Shown: positions 26,716-34,599 of the stretch, piece after piece | Layout: each line of letters begins with the position of its first letter | Position numbering within the stretch: the stretch's first letter is position 1 | Source of the DNA: Marinibacterium profundimaris | GTDB taxonomy: Bacteria > Pseudomonadota > Alphaproteobacteria > Rhodobacterales > Rhodobacteraceae | DNA length: 64,000 bases | Direction: 5' to 3' | Assembly: GCF_002210095.1 (NCBI RefSeq) | Contig: NZ_AQQR01000002.1 | Coordinates: 558,001-622,000, forward strand | Translations under genes and position numbers: made by a program | Notes under the pieces: model-generated | Databases searched by the model: none | The model's input: the letters and a program-made list of their open reading frames with translations, nothing else | Told to the model about the DNA's origin: nothing

Positions 26716-27201
26716 ATGACCCCCGAAGAGATCGCCAAGCTGCCCTACCGTCCCTGCGTGGGCGTGATGCTGATGAACGCGGAGGGCGATGTGTTCGTCG
26801 GCCAGCGCATCGACAATTCGGAACCCGCCTGGCAGATGCCCCAGGGCGGGGTGGATCCGGGCGAGGCGGCGGACGAGGCGGCGCTGCGCGAGCTTTGGGA
26901 AGAAACCGGGGTGACCGCCGACCTGGTGGAGCTGGTGGCGCGCACCGAGGAGCCGGTGACCTATGACCTGCCGCATGACCTGGTGCCGCGGATCTGGAAG
27001 GGGCGGTACCGGGGGCAGGAGCAGATGTGGTTCCTGTTCCGCTTCCTGGGCGAGGACGGGCAGGTGAACATCGAGACCGAGCATCCCGAGTTCTCGGAAT
27101 GGCGCTGGCTGCCGCCGGAGGAGCTGGTGGCGCGGATCGTGCCGTTCAAGCGCGAGGTCTATGCGCGGGTGGTGGAGGCGTTCCGGGGGCACCTGACGTG
27201 A
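26716..27201 (+). CDS. rppH: RNA pyrophosphohydrolase RppH (Nudix)
   Basis: 161-residue Nudix hydrolase that removes pyrophosphate from the 5' end of mRNA, which starts decay, and can cleave dinucleoside polyphosphates. The Nudix box [23 protein letters not shown] is split across about residues 38-60 with its conserved Gly, Glu, Arg-Glu and Glu-Glu. [13 protein letters not shown] and WQMPQGG precede it and [16 protein letters not shown] follows, as in RppH. ATG 26716 has AAGGAG upstream; the longer frame from 26575 is rejected. Two dispersed repeats follow the stop. Confidence 0.95.
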   Translation: MTPEEIAKLPYRPCVGVMLMNAEGDVFVGQRIDNSEPAWQMPQGGVDPGEAADEAALRELWEETGVTADLVELVARTEEPVTYDLPHDLVPRIWKGRYRGQEQMWFLFRFLGEDGQVNIETEHPEFSEWRWLPPEELVARIVPFKREVYARVVEAFRGHLT

Positions 27202-27202
27202 T

Positions 27203-27274
27203 GGGGGCCCTTGCCTGAGGGCACGCGGTTTGCGGGCGGTGCGCCGGAGTATTTGGACAAAGGTGAAGCATGGG
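27203..27274 (+). repeat. Dispersed GTATTTGGGC-type repeat with leading hairpin
   Basis: Starts right after the rppH stop with GCCCTTGCCTGAGGGC, a hairpin, then GGGCGGTGCGCCGGA and the core GTATTTGGACAAAGGTGAAG. The same unit, hairpin included, is repeated at 27337-27412, giving a near-tandem pair. Confidence 0.7.
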
Positions 27275-27336
27275 GCGGCGCGCCCTGGCGGCGGCAGCCG
27301 GTCATCGGGGCGGCGGGGACGGGCGCGTGGTGGTGG

Positions 27337-27412
27337 GGTGCCCTTGCCTGAGGGGGCGCCTCTGGCTGGCGGTGTGCCGGAGTATTTCTGTCCAAGAAGA
27401 AGCAGGGGCGTG
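27337..27412 (+). repeat. Dispersed GTATTTGGGC-type repeat, second of a near-tandem pair
   Basis: CCCTTGCCTGAGGG hairpin, GGCGGTGTGCCGGA, then the core as GTATTTCTGTCCAAGAAG and AAGCAGGGGCGTGG. It shares its 5' part with the unit at 27203 and its 3' tail with the unit at 1217. A 73-base element starts seven bases after it, so the 321-base rppH-GNAT gap is filled with repeats. Confidence 0.7.
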
Positions 27413-27418
27413 GTGCGG

Positions 27419-27491
27419 TGTCCCACGCGTGGGACAGGGGGCGAGGTCCGTGAAATCAATGGGTTGCGGGGGCGGATTTACCGATTGTTCA
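27419..27491 (+). repeat. 73-base palindromic element, copy C
   Basis: Palindrome TGTCCCACGCGTGGGACA at 27419-27436, then 17 variable bases, AATCAA, four bases, TTGCGGGGGCGGATTTAC, and TTTA-N7-TTCA (27477-27480, 27488-27491). Lies between the convergent rppH and GNAT genes, directly after a dispersed repeat. Confidence 0.8.
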
Positions 27492-27522
27492 GGAATGGGC
27501 GCGGTTTTGGGGCGCGTTCGGA

Positions 27523-28125
27523 TCAGCTGTCGGGGGCGACGATCGGGATGTGGGATGCGGCGTCGCGCGGCAGGTCTCCGGTCAGGCGGGGGTCTTCGGT
27601 GATCTCGATGCGGCGGCGGACGGGCATGAAGCCGGAGCGGATGTAGAAGCCGAGCGCCTGCGGGGAATCGAGCGTGCAGGTATGCACGTGGAAGCGGCGG
27701 ATCGGGTGCGACCAGGCCCGCGATATTGCCTGGTCCATCAGCCAGGCGCCGGTGCCCGAGCCGATCAGCCCGGGGCCGAGGCCGAAATAGGCAAGCTCGC
27801 AGGACTCCGCTTCGCGGAAGTCGAGCTCGAGCAGGCCCTGGGGCGTGCCGTCTTTCTCGACCGCGCAGACCTCGACCTTGGGGTCGGAGAGGATCGTGGA
27901 AAGGGCCGCGTCGGTGAGGCGCAGGCGCGAGAACCAGAGCCAGTCGGCGCCGACATGGGTGAAGAGCGCGCGGTACCAGGCCGGATCGGGGGCGGGCACG
28001 CGGGTGAGCGTGACGCCCTCGGGGGCGGGATGCCCGCGCAGGGGGGCCGGCGCGCGCATCTCCAGATAGGTTACGACGGCCGCCAGATAGCCCGGGGGCA
28101 GGTCGTGGTAGCCGTCGGTCAGCAT
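27523..28125 (-). CDS. GNAT family N-acetyltransferase
   Basis: 200-residue acetyltransferase-like protein. The acetyl-CoA binding core is seen as LAYFGLGPGLIGSGTGAWLMDQAI (motif A, about 118-141), followed by HVHTCTLDSPQALGFYIRSGF (motif B). The substrate is unknown. Its ATG overlaps the stop of the PfkB kinase gene by ATGA, so the two are co-translated and may act on related small molecules, which is inference. The 3' end faces the repeat-filled gap after rppH. Confidence 0.85.
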   Translation of the reverse strand: MLTDGYHDLPPGYLAAVVTYLEMRAPAPLRGHPAPEGVTLTRVPAPDPAWYRALFTHVGADWLWFSRLRLTDAALSTILSDPKVEVCAVEKDGTPQGLLELDFREAESCELAYFGLGPGLIGSGTGAWLMDQAISRAWSHPIRRFHVHTCTLDSPQALGFYIRSGFMPVRRRIEITEDPRLTGDLPRDAASHIPIVAPDS

Positions 28126-29117
28126 CAGTCGATCAGGCCCTTGGCGCGCAGTTCGGCGCCCATGTCGACCAGCGGCCGAGGGCCGATATGCGAGATCACC
28201 TCGCGCGCGCAGGCATTGCCGATCTTCACGCAGCGTTCCAGGTCGTAGCCCTTCGACAGGCCGAAGAGGAACCCGGCGGCGAACTGGTCGCCGGCGCCGG
28301 TGGCGTCCACGGGCGTGATCTTTTCCACGGCCACGTCGAGGCGCTGGCCGTCGGCCATCACCGTCACGCCGTCGCCCGAGCGGGTGCAGACCACCAGCGG
28401 GCAGATCGCGGCCACCGCCGCCAGGTCGGCGTCGAGGTCGTCGTTCTGGAACAGCGAGCGGATCTCGGCCTCGTTGCCGATGACGTAATCCATCTCGTTC
28501 TCGATCAGCGACAGGAAATCGGCGCGGTGGCGTTCGACGCAGAACGGGTCGGAGATGGCGATGCCGGTCTTGCCGCCACCGGCGCGGCAGGCGCGGGCGG
28601 CTTCCAGGAAGGCGGCCTTGCCCTTGTCCTTGTCGAAGAGATAGCCTTCGAGGAACATCAGCTTGGCCTTGCCGGCGACCTCGGCGGGCACGTCGTCGGA
28701 GCTGACCTCGGACGAGATGCCCAGATAGGTGTTCATCGAGCGTTCGCCGTCCGGCGTGACGAAGATCATGCAGCGCGAGGTGGGCAGTTCGCCGCCCGCT
28801 ACCGGCGGGTTGACGAAGCGCACGCCGCCGTCTTCCATGCCGCTGGCATAGGCCTGGCCCAGCTCGTCGTCGCGGACGCGGCCGATGAAGGCGGCGTTCA
28901 GGCCCAGGGCGCCCGCGCCGGCGATGGAATTGCCGACCGAGCCGCCGGGCGCCTGCACGCGATCTTTCATCGCGCCGAAGAGCTGCTCGGCGCGGTCGCG
29001 CTCGATGAGCTGCATGATGCCCTTTTCGATGTCCATGTCTGCGAGAAAGCTGTCGTCGGTCTGGGTGATCACGTCGACGACGGCATTGCCGATTCCGACC
29101 AGGTCATAGGTACTCAA
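28125..29117 (-). CDS. PfkB family carbohydrate/nucleoside kinase (adenosine kinase-like)
   Basis: 330-residue ribokinase-fold kinase. The N-terminal GIGNAVVDVI and GGSVGNSIAGAGALG segments bind the sugar, and PVDATGAGDQFAAGFLFGLSKG near 280-300 holds the anion hole and catalytic Asp of PfkB signature 2. The pattern agrees with proteins usually named adenosine kinase in alphaproteobacteria, which phosphorylate adenosine or a related nucleoside, but the substrate is not proven. ATG 29117; the stop overlaps the GNAT start. Confidence 0.88.
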   Translation of the reverse strand: MSTYDLVGIGNAVVDVITQTDDSFLADMDIEKGIMQLIERDRAEQLFGAMKDRVQAPGGSVGNSIAGAGALGLNAAFIGRVRDDELGQAYASGMEDGGVRFVNPPVAGGELPTSRCMIFVTPDGERSMNTYLGISSEVSSDDVPAEVAGKAKLMFLEGYLFDKDKGKAAFLEAARACRAGGGKTGIAISDPFCVERHRADFLSLIENEMDYVIGNEAEIRSLFQNDDLDADLAAVAAICPLVVCTRSGDGVTVMADGQRLDVAVEKITPVDATGAGDQFAAGFLFGLSKGYDLERCVKIGNACAREVISHIGPRPLVDMGAELRAKGLID

Positions 29118-29207
29118 GGGCTGTCCTTTTCGTTGGTTGCAGGGGATTGGCGGGCGTCCCGGCGGGGCCGGGCGCGGATGTTGCGGGCCGGTTCGAGAAC
29201 GGCGTCG

Positions 29208-29852
29208 TCAAACGGTCTTCTCCTCGAACGGGCAGAGATCGGCGATGATGCAGGTGGGGCACATCGGCTTGCGGGCCTTGCAATGGTAGCGGCCGTGCAG
29301 GATGAGCCAGTGATGCGCATGCAGCTGGAATTCCGCCGGCACGTTGTCCTCGATCGCGCGTTCGACGATGTCGACATTCTTGCCCGGGCAGATGCCGGTG
29401 CGGTTGCCGACGCGGAAGATATGCGTGTCGACCGCCTGCGCCGGGTAACGCCACCACATGTTCAGCACCACGTTCGCGGTCTTTCGCCCCACGCCCGGCA
29501 GCGATTGCAGCGCCGCGCGCGAAGACGGGACGATGCCGTCGTACTCTTCCACGAGGATGCGGGAGAGCTTCATGACGTTCTTGGCCTTGTTGCGGTAGAG
29601 GCCGATGGTCTTGATATGTTGGGTCAGCTGCTCTTCGCCGAGGTCGAGCATCTTCTGCGGCGTGTCGACGATCTCGAAGAGGGCTTTCGTGGCCTTGTTG
29701 ACGCCGGCATCGGTGGCCTGCGCCGAGAGCGCCACGGCGACCAGAAGGGTGTAGGCGTTGACATGGTTCAGCTCGCCCTCGGGTTCGGGGTCCGCCGCGT
29801 GGAAGCGGGTGAAGATCTCGTGGATCTTGTGGTAGTCGAGCTGTCTGGCCAT
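29208..29852 (-). CDS. nth: Endonuclease III
   Basis: 214-residue DNA glycosylase/AP lyase that removes oxidised pyrimidines. The helix-hairpin-helix LPGVGRKTANVVLN near 115-128 carries the catalytic Lys, VDTHIFRVGNRTG near 140 carries the catalytic Asp, and the C-terminal iron-sulfur cluster ligands are in HCKARKPMCPTCIIADLC (C-x6-C-x2-C-x5-C). Length is standard. ATG 29852. It lies 90 bases upstream of the PfkB-GNAT pair on the same strand and may be transcribed with it. Confidence 0.95.
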   Translation of the reverse strand: MARQLDYHKIHEIFTRFHAADPEPEGELNHVNAYTLLVAVALSAQATDAGVNKATKALFEIVDTPQKMLDLGEEQLTQHIKTIGLYRNKAKNVMKLSRILVEEYDGIVPSSRAALQSLPGVGRKTANVVLNMWWRYPAQAVDTHIFRVGNRTGICPGKNVDIVERAIEDNVPAEFQLHAHHWLILHGRYHCKARKPMCPTCIIADLCPFEEKTV

Positions 29853-29902
29853 CGGCGCCTTGATGCCTCAGAGGCGATCATGCTGCAACTGCTAAGGGGC
29901 GT

Positions 29903-30697
29903 TCAGGCGGTCAGCCGGCCGCCGGAGAGCGCGACCGGGTCCGCGGCGACGACGAAATGGTCACCGTTCCAGGCCAGCCCCAGCCGGGTGCAGATGGTTT
30001 CGGAGGCGATGTTGCCCGCGCGGATGCCGGTGAAGACGCTGCCCATGCCAAAGCGGTCGCGGGCGGCCAGCATCGAATGGGCGCCGAGCACCAGCGAGAT
30101 GCCGGTGCCGCGGCGGTCCTCGGCGGTGGCCAGCATGCCCCACCAGGCCTGCGCGGCGCGGGGGCTGTCGGGGTGGAAGAGGCCGAAGGCGGCGGTGGCG
30201 CCGACGAAGCGGCCCAGCGGGTCGACGGCGACGAGGGCGAAGGCCGGGCCGTTGCGGCCGCGCAGAAAGGCGCCCGAGGGCACCAGCACGCCGCAGCCGC
30301 GGGCCAGCGCATCGAGCTGGCGCAGCTCTCCGGCGGGGGCGTCGGCGCCGATCTCGCGCAGGGTGAGATCGGCGGGCAGGGCGCGGGTCGCCGCGATCTC
30401 TTCGGCGGCGGAGAAATCGGAGGCATGCCATTCGCGGAACACGTCGACCGAGAGGCCCGCCGCTTCGAGCCGGTCGCGCAGGGCCGGCACGGCGGCCTCG
30501 GGCACGCCGTAGTTGGGCGCGGCGCCCTGGACCCGGGCGAGGGCCACGTGACGGTCGAAATTGCCGGGCGCATGGGTGGCGAGCGTCACGGTGCGCCCGT
30601 AGGTGCAATAGGCGGGATCGTCGCGCAGCAGGGTCCAGAGCGCCTCGCAGCGGCGCTGGATCGCCTGCTGATCCTCGGATCCGAAATATTCGTCCAT
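29903..30697 (-). CDS. GNAT family acetyltransferase-like protein
   Basis: 264-residue protein with a C-terminal GNAT fold. WWGMLATAEDRRGTGISLVLGAHSM near 190-214 is the acetyl-CoA binding motif and SVFTGIRAGNIASETICTRLGL follows as motif B. The N-terminal 100 residues are family-specific and unassigned. ATG 30697 is chosen because GGGGAGG lies 11 bases upstream; the frame open to 30760 is not supported. It is divergent from the Ada-like gene. Substrate unknown. Confidence 0.78.
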   Translation of the reverse strand: MDEYFGSEDQQAIQRRCEALWTLLRDDPAYCTYGRTVTLATHAPGNFDRHVALARVQGAAPNYGVPEAAVPALRDRLEAAGLSVDVFREWHASDFSAAEEIAATRALPADLTLREIGADAPAGELRQLDALARGCGVLVPSGAFLRGRNGPAFALVAVDPLGRFVGATAAFGLFHPDSPRAAQAWWGMLATAEDRRGTGISLVLGAHSMLAARDRFGMGSVFTGIRAGNIASETICTRLGLAWNGDHFVVAADPVALSGGRLTA

Positions 30698-30891
30698 CGC
30701 GGCCTGCCTCCCCTGCGCCTGTTGATCGCAGACTGTCCGGGGTGTCCCACGGCCTGTCAATCGCCATGACGGGCCGGGGGCGTCGCAATGCGCAAGGTCC
30801 GGGTCGCGCGCGGGGCGGCGGCGGGGCTATCTGGGGGCAAAGGCGCTTGTGTCCGTTGCGGCGCGCCGTGATGATGAAGGGAGTGATCGGG

Positions 30892-31776
30892 ATGAGCAGG
30901 ATGGACCAGGATTTCGACAGCGGGTCGGGCTATCATTTCGACGTCATGCGGCGGGCGATCGAGCTGATCGACGCCGCCGGCCCCGGCCTGAAGCTGGAAG
31001 AGCTTGCGGCCGGGATGAACATGAGCCCCGCGCATTTCCAGAGGGTCTTCTCGCGCTGGGCCGGGGTGTCGCCGAAGCGGTTCCAGCAATACCTGGCGCT
31101 GGGCCATGCCAAGGCGCTGCTGGCCGAGCGGTTCACGACGCTGGAGACGAGCCATGCTGTGGGGCTGTCGGGGGGCGGGCGGCTGCATGACCTGTTCCTG
31201 CGGTGGGAGGCGATGAGCCCGGGCGATTTCGCCAGGGGCGGCGAGGGGCTGGTGATCGCCTGGGGCTGGTTCGACAGCCCGTTCGGCCGGGCGCTGGTGA
31301 TGGGGACGGACAAGGGCATCTGCGGCATCGGCTTCGAGGGCGAGGCGAGTGCCGGAGAGGCCATGGCGGACCTGGCGGGGCGCTGGCCGAAAGCGCGCTA
31401 TGTCGAGGACCCCGAACGGCTGCGGCCCTGGGCGGAGGCGGCCTTTGGCGCAAGTGGCGTAAGCGGCGAGGCGCCGCTTTACCTGATCGGGGCGCCGTTC
31501 CAGATCAAGGTCTGGGAGGCGCTGCTGTCGATCCCCTCGGGGCAGGTGACGACCTATTCCGAGATCGCGCGGTCGATCGGCCACCCGAAGGCGGTGCGCG
31601 CGGTGGGCACCGCCGTGGGGCGCAACCCGATCAGCTGGCTGATCCCCTGCCACCGGGCGCTGCGCAAGTCCGGGGGGCTGGGCGGCTATCACTGGGGGCT
31701 GCCGGTCAAGCGGGTCATGCTTGCCTACGAGACCGCCAGAGCCGAAGCCAGCCCGGGCGCCGCCACCGGGGCCTGA
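30892..31776 (+). CDS. Ada-like fusion: AraC-type HTH plus methylated-DNA cysteine methyltransferase
   Basis: 294-residue protein. Residues about 12-110 form an AraC-type DNA-binding region (LEELAAGMNMSPAHFQRVFSRWAGVSPKRFQ). Residues about 120-285 are an O6-alkylguanine-DNA alkyltransferase with the acceptor Cys in NPISWLIPCHRALRKSGGLGGY and the VGTAVGRNP helix. It thus resembles Ada without the N-terminal zinc domain that senses methyl phosphotriesters. It repairs O6-methylguanine and may regulate genes. ATG 30892 has AGGGAG eight bases upstream. It is divergent from the GNAT gene. Confidence 0.9.
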   Translation: MSRMDQDFDSGSGYHFDVMRRAIELIDAAGPGLKLEELAAGMNMSPAHFQRVFSRWAGVSPKRFQQYLALGHAKALLAERFTTLETSHAVGLSGGGRLHDLFLRWEAMSPGDFARGGEGLVIAWGWFDSPFGRALVMGTDKGICGIGFEGEASAGEAMADLAGRWPKARYVEDPERLRPWAEAAFGASGVSGEAPLYLIGAPFQIKVWEALLSIPSGQVTTYSEIARSIGHPKAVRAVGTAVGRNPISWLIPCHRALRKSGGLGGYHWGLPVKRVMLAYETARAEASPGAATGA

Positions 31777-31921
31777 GGGCGCGCTCGTCTGCCCTTTCAG
31801 GCAGCCTCGCAGCAGGCCGTCGCCTGTGTGGCGGCGCGTCGGGGTCGGTGTAGTCTCCGACCGGGTCTGCCCAGCGGCCAAGGCGCAGGGTCATCATCAC
31901 GTGGTGGTCGTAATACGACAT
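31715..31921 (-). CDS. Possible small protein, MSYYDHHVMM start
   Basis: 68-codon frame beginning MSYYDHHVMMTLRLGRWADP, with a strong AAGGAG seven bases before the ATG. The first 30 or so codons look like real high-GC coding sequence. The rest is Arg-rich and runs 62 bases into the opposite-strand end of the Ada-like gene, so the true stop may have been lost. It diverges from the WYL regulator and shares its operator region, so it could be a regulated target. No family recognised. Confidence 0.4.
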   Translation of the reverse strand: MSYYDHHVMMTLRLGRWADPVGDYTDPDAPPHRRRPAARLPERADERALRPRWRRPGWLRLWRSRRQA

Positions 31922-31964
31922 CTCGGGTCTCCTTCGGGTCTGACCCGAATTCACCACGAGGCTC

Positions 31965-31982
31965 CTGACACCCTGTTGTCAG
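31965..31982. promoter_or_regulatory. Candidate operator CTGACA-N6-TGTCAG
   Basis: Perfect inverted repeat with six-base arms and a six-base spacer, 41 bases before the WYL regulator start and 44 bases before the divergent small frame. Likely the autoregulatory site of the WYL regulator. Confidence 0.55.
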
Positions 31983-32022
31983 TGGTCCATGCTAGGCTGT
32001 CAGCAGATGACGGAGCCGCCCG

Positions 32023-32718
32023 ATGACCAAATCCACCCGGATGTTCGAACTGATCCAGATCCTGCGGGCTGCGAGGCGGCCGGTCACGGCCGACGAGCTG
32101 GCCGAGCGGCTGGGCGTGTCGGCCCGCACCGTGTACCGCGACATCGCCGCGCTGCAGGCCATGCGCACCCCGATCGAGGGCGAGGCGGGGCTGGGATACG
32201 TCATGCGCCGCGGCTACGACCTGCCGCCGCTGAACTTCGACCAGGAAGAGCTGGAAGCGCTGCGCGTGGGCCTTGCCCTGCTGGTGCGCACCGGGGACAG
32301 CGCGCTGGTCGATGCCGCCGGGCGGATCGGCAAGAAGATCGACGCCCTGCAGGAGCCGGTCGACTGGCTGAAGATCGCGCTGCCGGGGGTGCCTCTGGAC
32401 GATCCCGAAAAGGGCTGTGTGTCGAAAGGCATGCTGCGCGCGGCGATCCGCGAGGAACGCAAGATCGAGATCACCTATCGCGACGAGGCCGGGGTCGAGA
32501 CGCAGCGCATCCTGCGCCCGGTGGCCATGCTGTATTACCACGATTGCGCGGTGCTCGCCGCCTGGTGCGAGCTGCGCCGGGGTTTTCGCTGTTTCCGCAC
32601 CGACCGGATCTGGGCCTGCACCCTGCGCGAGGACGGCTTTGCCGGCGAAGGCCCCGCGCTGCGCCGGCTGTGGGAGGACAGCGACACGCCGCTGGTGCCC
32701 TTCGCCACGGCGATCTGA
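32023..32718 (+). CDS. YafY/DeoR-type HTH regulator with WYL domain
   Basis: 231-residue regulator. A winged helix at residues 4-60 (RMFELIQILRAARRPVTADELAERLGVSARTVYRDIAAL) is followed by a WYL domain around 140-215 (REERKIEITYRDEAGVETQRILRPVAMLYYHDCAVLAAWCEL), which senses ligands or nucleic acid in this family. ATG 32023. A perfect inverted repeat upstream suggests autoregulation and control of the divergent small frame. The 282 bases after its stop hold nothing recognisable before the OmpA-like gene. Confidence 0.88.
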   Translation: MTKSTRMFELIQILRAARRPVTADELAERLGVSARTVYRDIAALQAMRTPIEGEAGLGYVMRRGYDLPPLNFDQEELEALRVGLALLVRTGDSALVDAAGRIGKKIDALQEPVDWLKIALPGVPLDDPEKGCVSKGMLRAAIREERKIEITYRDEAGVETQRILRPVAMLYYHDCAVLAAWCELRRGFRCFRTDRIWACTLREDGFAGEGPALRRLWEDSDTPLVPFATAI

Positions 32719-33000
32719 TCCCGGTTCCGGCGCGGTCCCCGCGCTTGCCCGAACACCGGGCCACATGTTTCGGCGCGCCCGGGTTCTACCAATGGGCGAA
32801 GACCCCGTCGCCTGCCGTCCGGCGGGCATGAAAGCCGCGTTTTATCGGCGGCTTGTCGCCCTTCCGGGGGCTTTTGCGGCTTGAGATACCGGACCTGTCG
32901 GACGATAGTCCGCGCCAAATGCCGCCCTTGCGGCGAACGCGTCCCAAAGGCACGGAACCCGCAGCAAATGGCGGGCCGGCCCGAGCAGAAGGTACCAGTC

Positions 33001-33738
33001 ATGATCTCCCCGACCCAAGAGTTGTCCCAAGTTTTGACCCAAGAGTCGATCCATGAGCCCGTCCGGGCCCGTCTTCCCGGACGCGCGCTTTCGGTGGCCG
33101 CGCTTGCCCTTGTCGGCCTGAGCGCCTGCACCGATCCGGCGGCGCTGGACCCCAACACCGACCCGAACCGCAACACCAAGGCGGGCGCCATCGGTGGCGC
33201 GATCCTCGGCGCCGGCGTCGGGCTGGTCACTGGCGGGGATCAGGGGCTGAAGAACGCCGCCGTGGGCGCGACCGCGGGCGCCATCCTGGGCGCCGGCGCC
33301 GGCAGCCTGCTGGACCGCCAGGCGACAGAGATCCGCCAGTCGCTGGCCAGTGACGGCATCACCGTGGTCAACGAAGGCAACCGCCTGGTCGTGACCCTGC
33401 CGCAGGACATCACCTTTGCCACCGACAGCGCCGACATCCGGCCCGTTCTGCAATCGGAACTGGTCAAGCTGGCCCAGAACTTCGTCAAGTACCGCAATTC
33501 CAACCTGCAGGTGGTCGGCCATACCGACAACACCGGCGAGGCCGCCTACAACCAGACCCTGTCGGAACAGCGCGCGGGCGCCGTCTCGGCCGTGCTGATC
33601 AACAACGGGGTGGAGCCGAACCGGATCCGCACCGTGGGCGCGGGCGAGAACCAGCCGGTGGCCTCCAACCTGACGCCCGAAGGCCGGGCGCAGAACCGCC
33701 GGGTCGAGATCATCGTGGTGCCGAAGCAGGGGCTTTGA
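33001..33738 (+). CDS. OmpA-family lipoprotein (YiaD/Pal-like)
   Basis: 245-residue outer-membrane lipoprotein. A lipobox LSAC ends an unusually long N-region (43 residues before the Cys). Next comes a glycine-rich stretch with zipper-like repeats (GAIGGAILGAGVGLVTGG and GATAGAILGAGAGSLL, about 60-100), then an OmpA C-terminal peptidoglycan-binding domain with VVGHTDNTGEAAYNQTLSEQRA and AQNRRVEI. This is the YiaD-type plan. ATG 33001 is the only Met; a later TTG start would shorten the N-region. It probably anchors the outer membrane to the wall. A GC-rich hairpin follows. Confidence 0.88.
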   Translation: MISPTQELSQVLTQESIHEPVRARLPGRALSVAALALVGLSACTDPAALDPNTDPNRNTKAGAIGGAILGAGVGLVTGGDQGLKNAAVGATAGAILGAGAGSLLDRQATEIRQSLASDGITVVNEGNRLVVTLPQDITFATDSADIRPVLQSELVKLAQNFVKYRNSNLQVVGHTDNTGEAAYNQTLSEQRAGAVSAVLINNGVEPNRIRTVGAGENQPVASNLTPEGRAQNRRVEIIVVPKQGL

Positions 33739-33758
33739 TCCCGATCCTGACGGCGTTT

Positions 33759-33783
33759 CGGGCCGGGGCCCGGTCCCGGCCCG
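33759..33783 (+). terminator. GC-rich hairpin after the OmpA-like gene
   Basis: Perfect nine-base stem CGGGCCGGG (33759-33767) with CCCGGCCCG (33775-33783) and a seven-base loop, 20 bases after the stop. No T-run, so termination is probable but not certain. Confidence 0.5.
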
Positions 33784-33998
33784 GCAGGCCGATCGCAGCC
33801 GGTGCGTCCGGCTGACACGCGCCCGGCGCCGCGGTCTGCGTGCAATCCGGGCAAGGCGGGGCCCAGGTCCCGCCGCGCGCGCGTCTACGACCTTGGCCGT
33901 GGTCCTGCCCTCTGGCCCGGGCGTTTCCCTGTGCTAGGCTGATGCGGGGCCCCGGGGCGCGGGCCGGGTATCAGGCCATCGAACCGGGAAGGACATAC

Positions 33999-34544
33999 AT
34001 GGGCGAGAGGATGCTTCTGGGCATATCGGGGTCGCTGCGCGCGGCGTCGGTGAACCGCAGGCTGGTGCGCGAGGCCGCGCGGCTTTATGCGCCCGACCGT
34101 TTCATCGAGGCGGATATCGACTTTCCTCTCTACAATGGCGATGTCGAAGACGGCCCCGGCGTGCCGGACGCCGTGCTGACGCTTGTCGATCAGATCGAGG
34201 CGGCGGAGGCCGTCGTGATCTCGACCCCCGAATACAACAAGGGCCCCTCGGGCGTCCTGAAGAACGCGCTGGACTGGGTCAGCCGGGTCAGGCCGGTGCG
34301 CTGGACCGGCAAGCCGGTGGCGGTGATGTCGGCGGCGGCGGGCCGGGCCGGGGGCGAGCGGGCGCAGATGATCCTGCGCAGCTTCATGGTGCCGTTCCAG
34401 GCCCGGGTGATCGCGGGGCCCGAACTGCACCTGGCCGATGCCGGGAACCAGTATGACGCGGACGGCCGGCTGCTGTCGGACCGCTACGTGGACACCCTGC
34501 AAAAGCTGATGGACAACCTGCAGGCGGAAGTGACGCGCGGCTGA
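33999..34544 (+). CDS. NADPH-dependent FMN reductase (chromate/quinone reductase type)
   Basis: 181-residue flavodoxin-fold reductase. LLGISGSLRAASVNRRLVR at 6-24 binds the FMN phosphate and STPEYNKGPSGVLKNALDWVSR near 76-97 is the family signature. It reduces FMN, quinones or oxidised metals with NAD(P)H in the cytoplasm. ATG 33999 has GGGAAGGA upstream; the long frame from 33840 is rejected. The sulfite-oxidase-like gene follows on the same strand after 55 bases and may be co-transcribed. Confidence 0.88.
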   Translation: MGERMLLGISGSLRAASVNRRLVREAARLYAPDRFIEADIDFPLYNGDVEDGPGVPDAVLTLVDQIEAAEAVVISTPEYNKGPSGVLKNALDWVSRVRPVRWTGKPVAVMSAAAGRAGGERAQMILRSFMVPFQARVIAGPELHLADAGNQYDADGRLLSDRYVDTLQKLMDNLQAEVTRG

Positions 34545-34599
34545 GGCGCGGCCGGGACAGGGCAATGGCAGGGCTGAGGGAGACCGGTGGGAGGACAGC

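Noticed and set aside
27203-27412. Near-tandem repeats after rppH as a CRISPR-like array
   Set aside because: Only two units, of unequal length, sharing hairpins and cores with dispersed copies elsewhere; no regular spacers.
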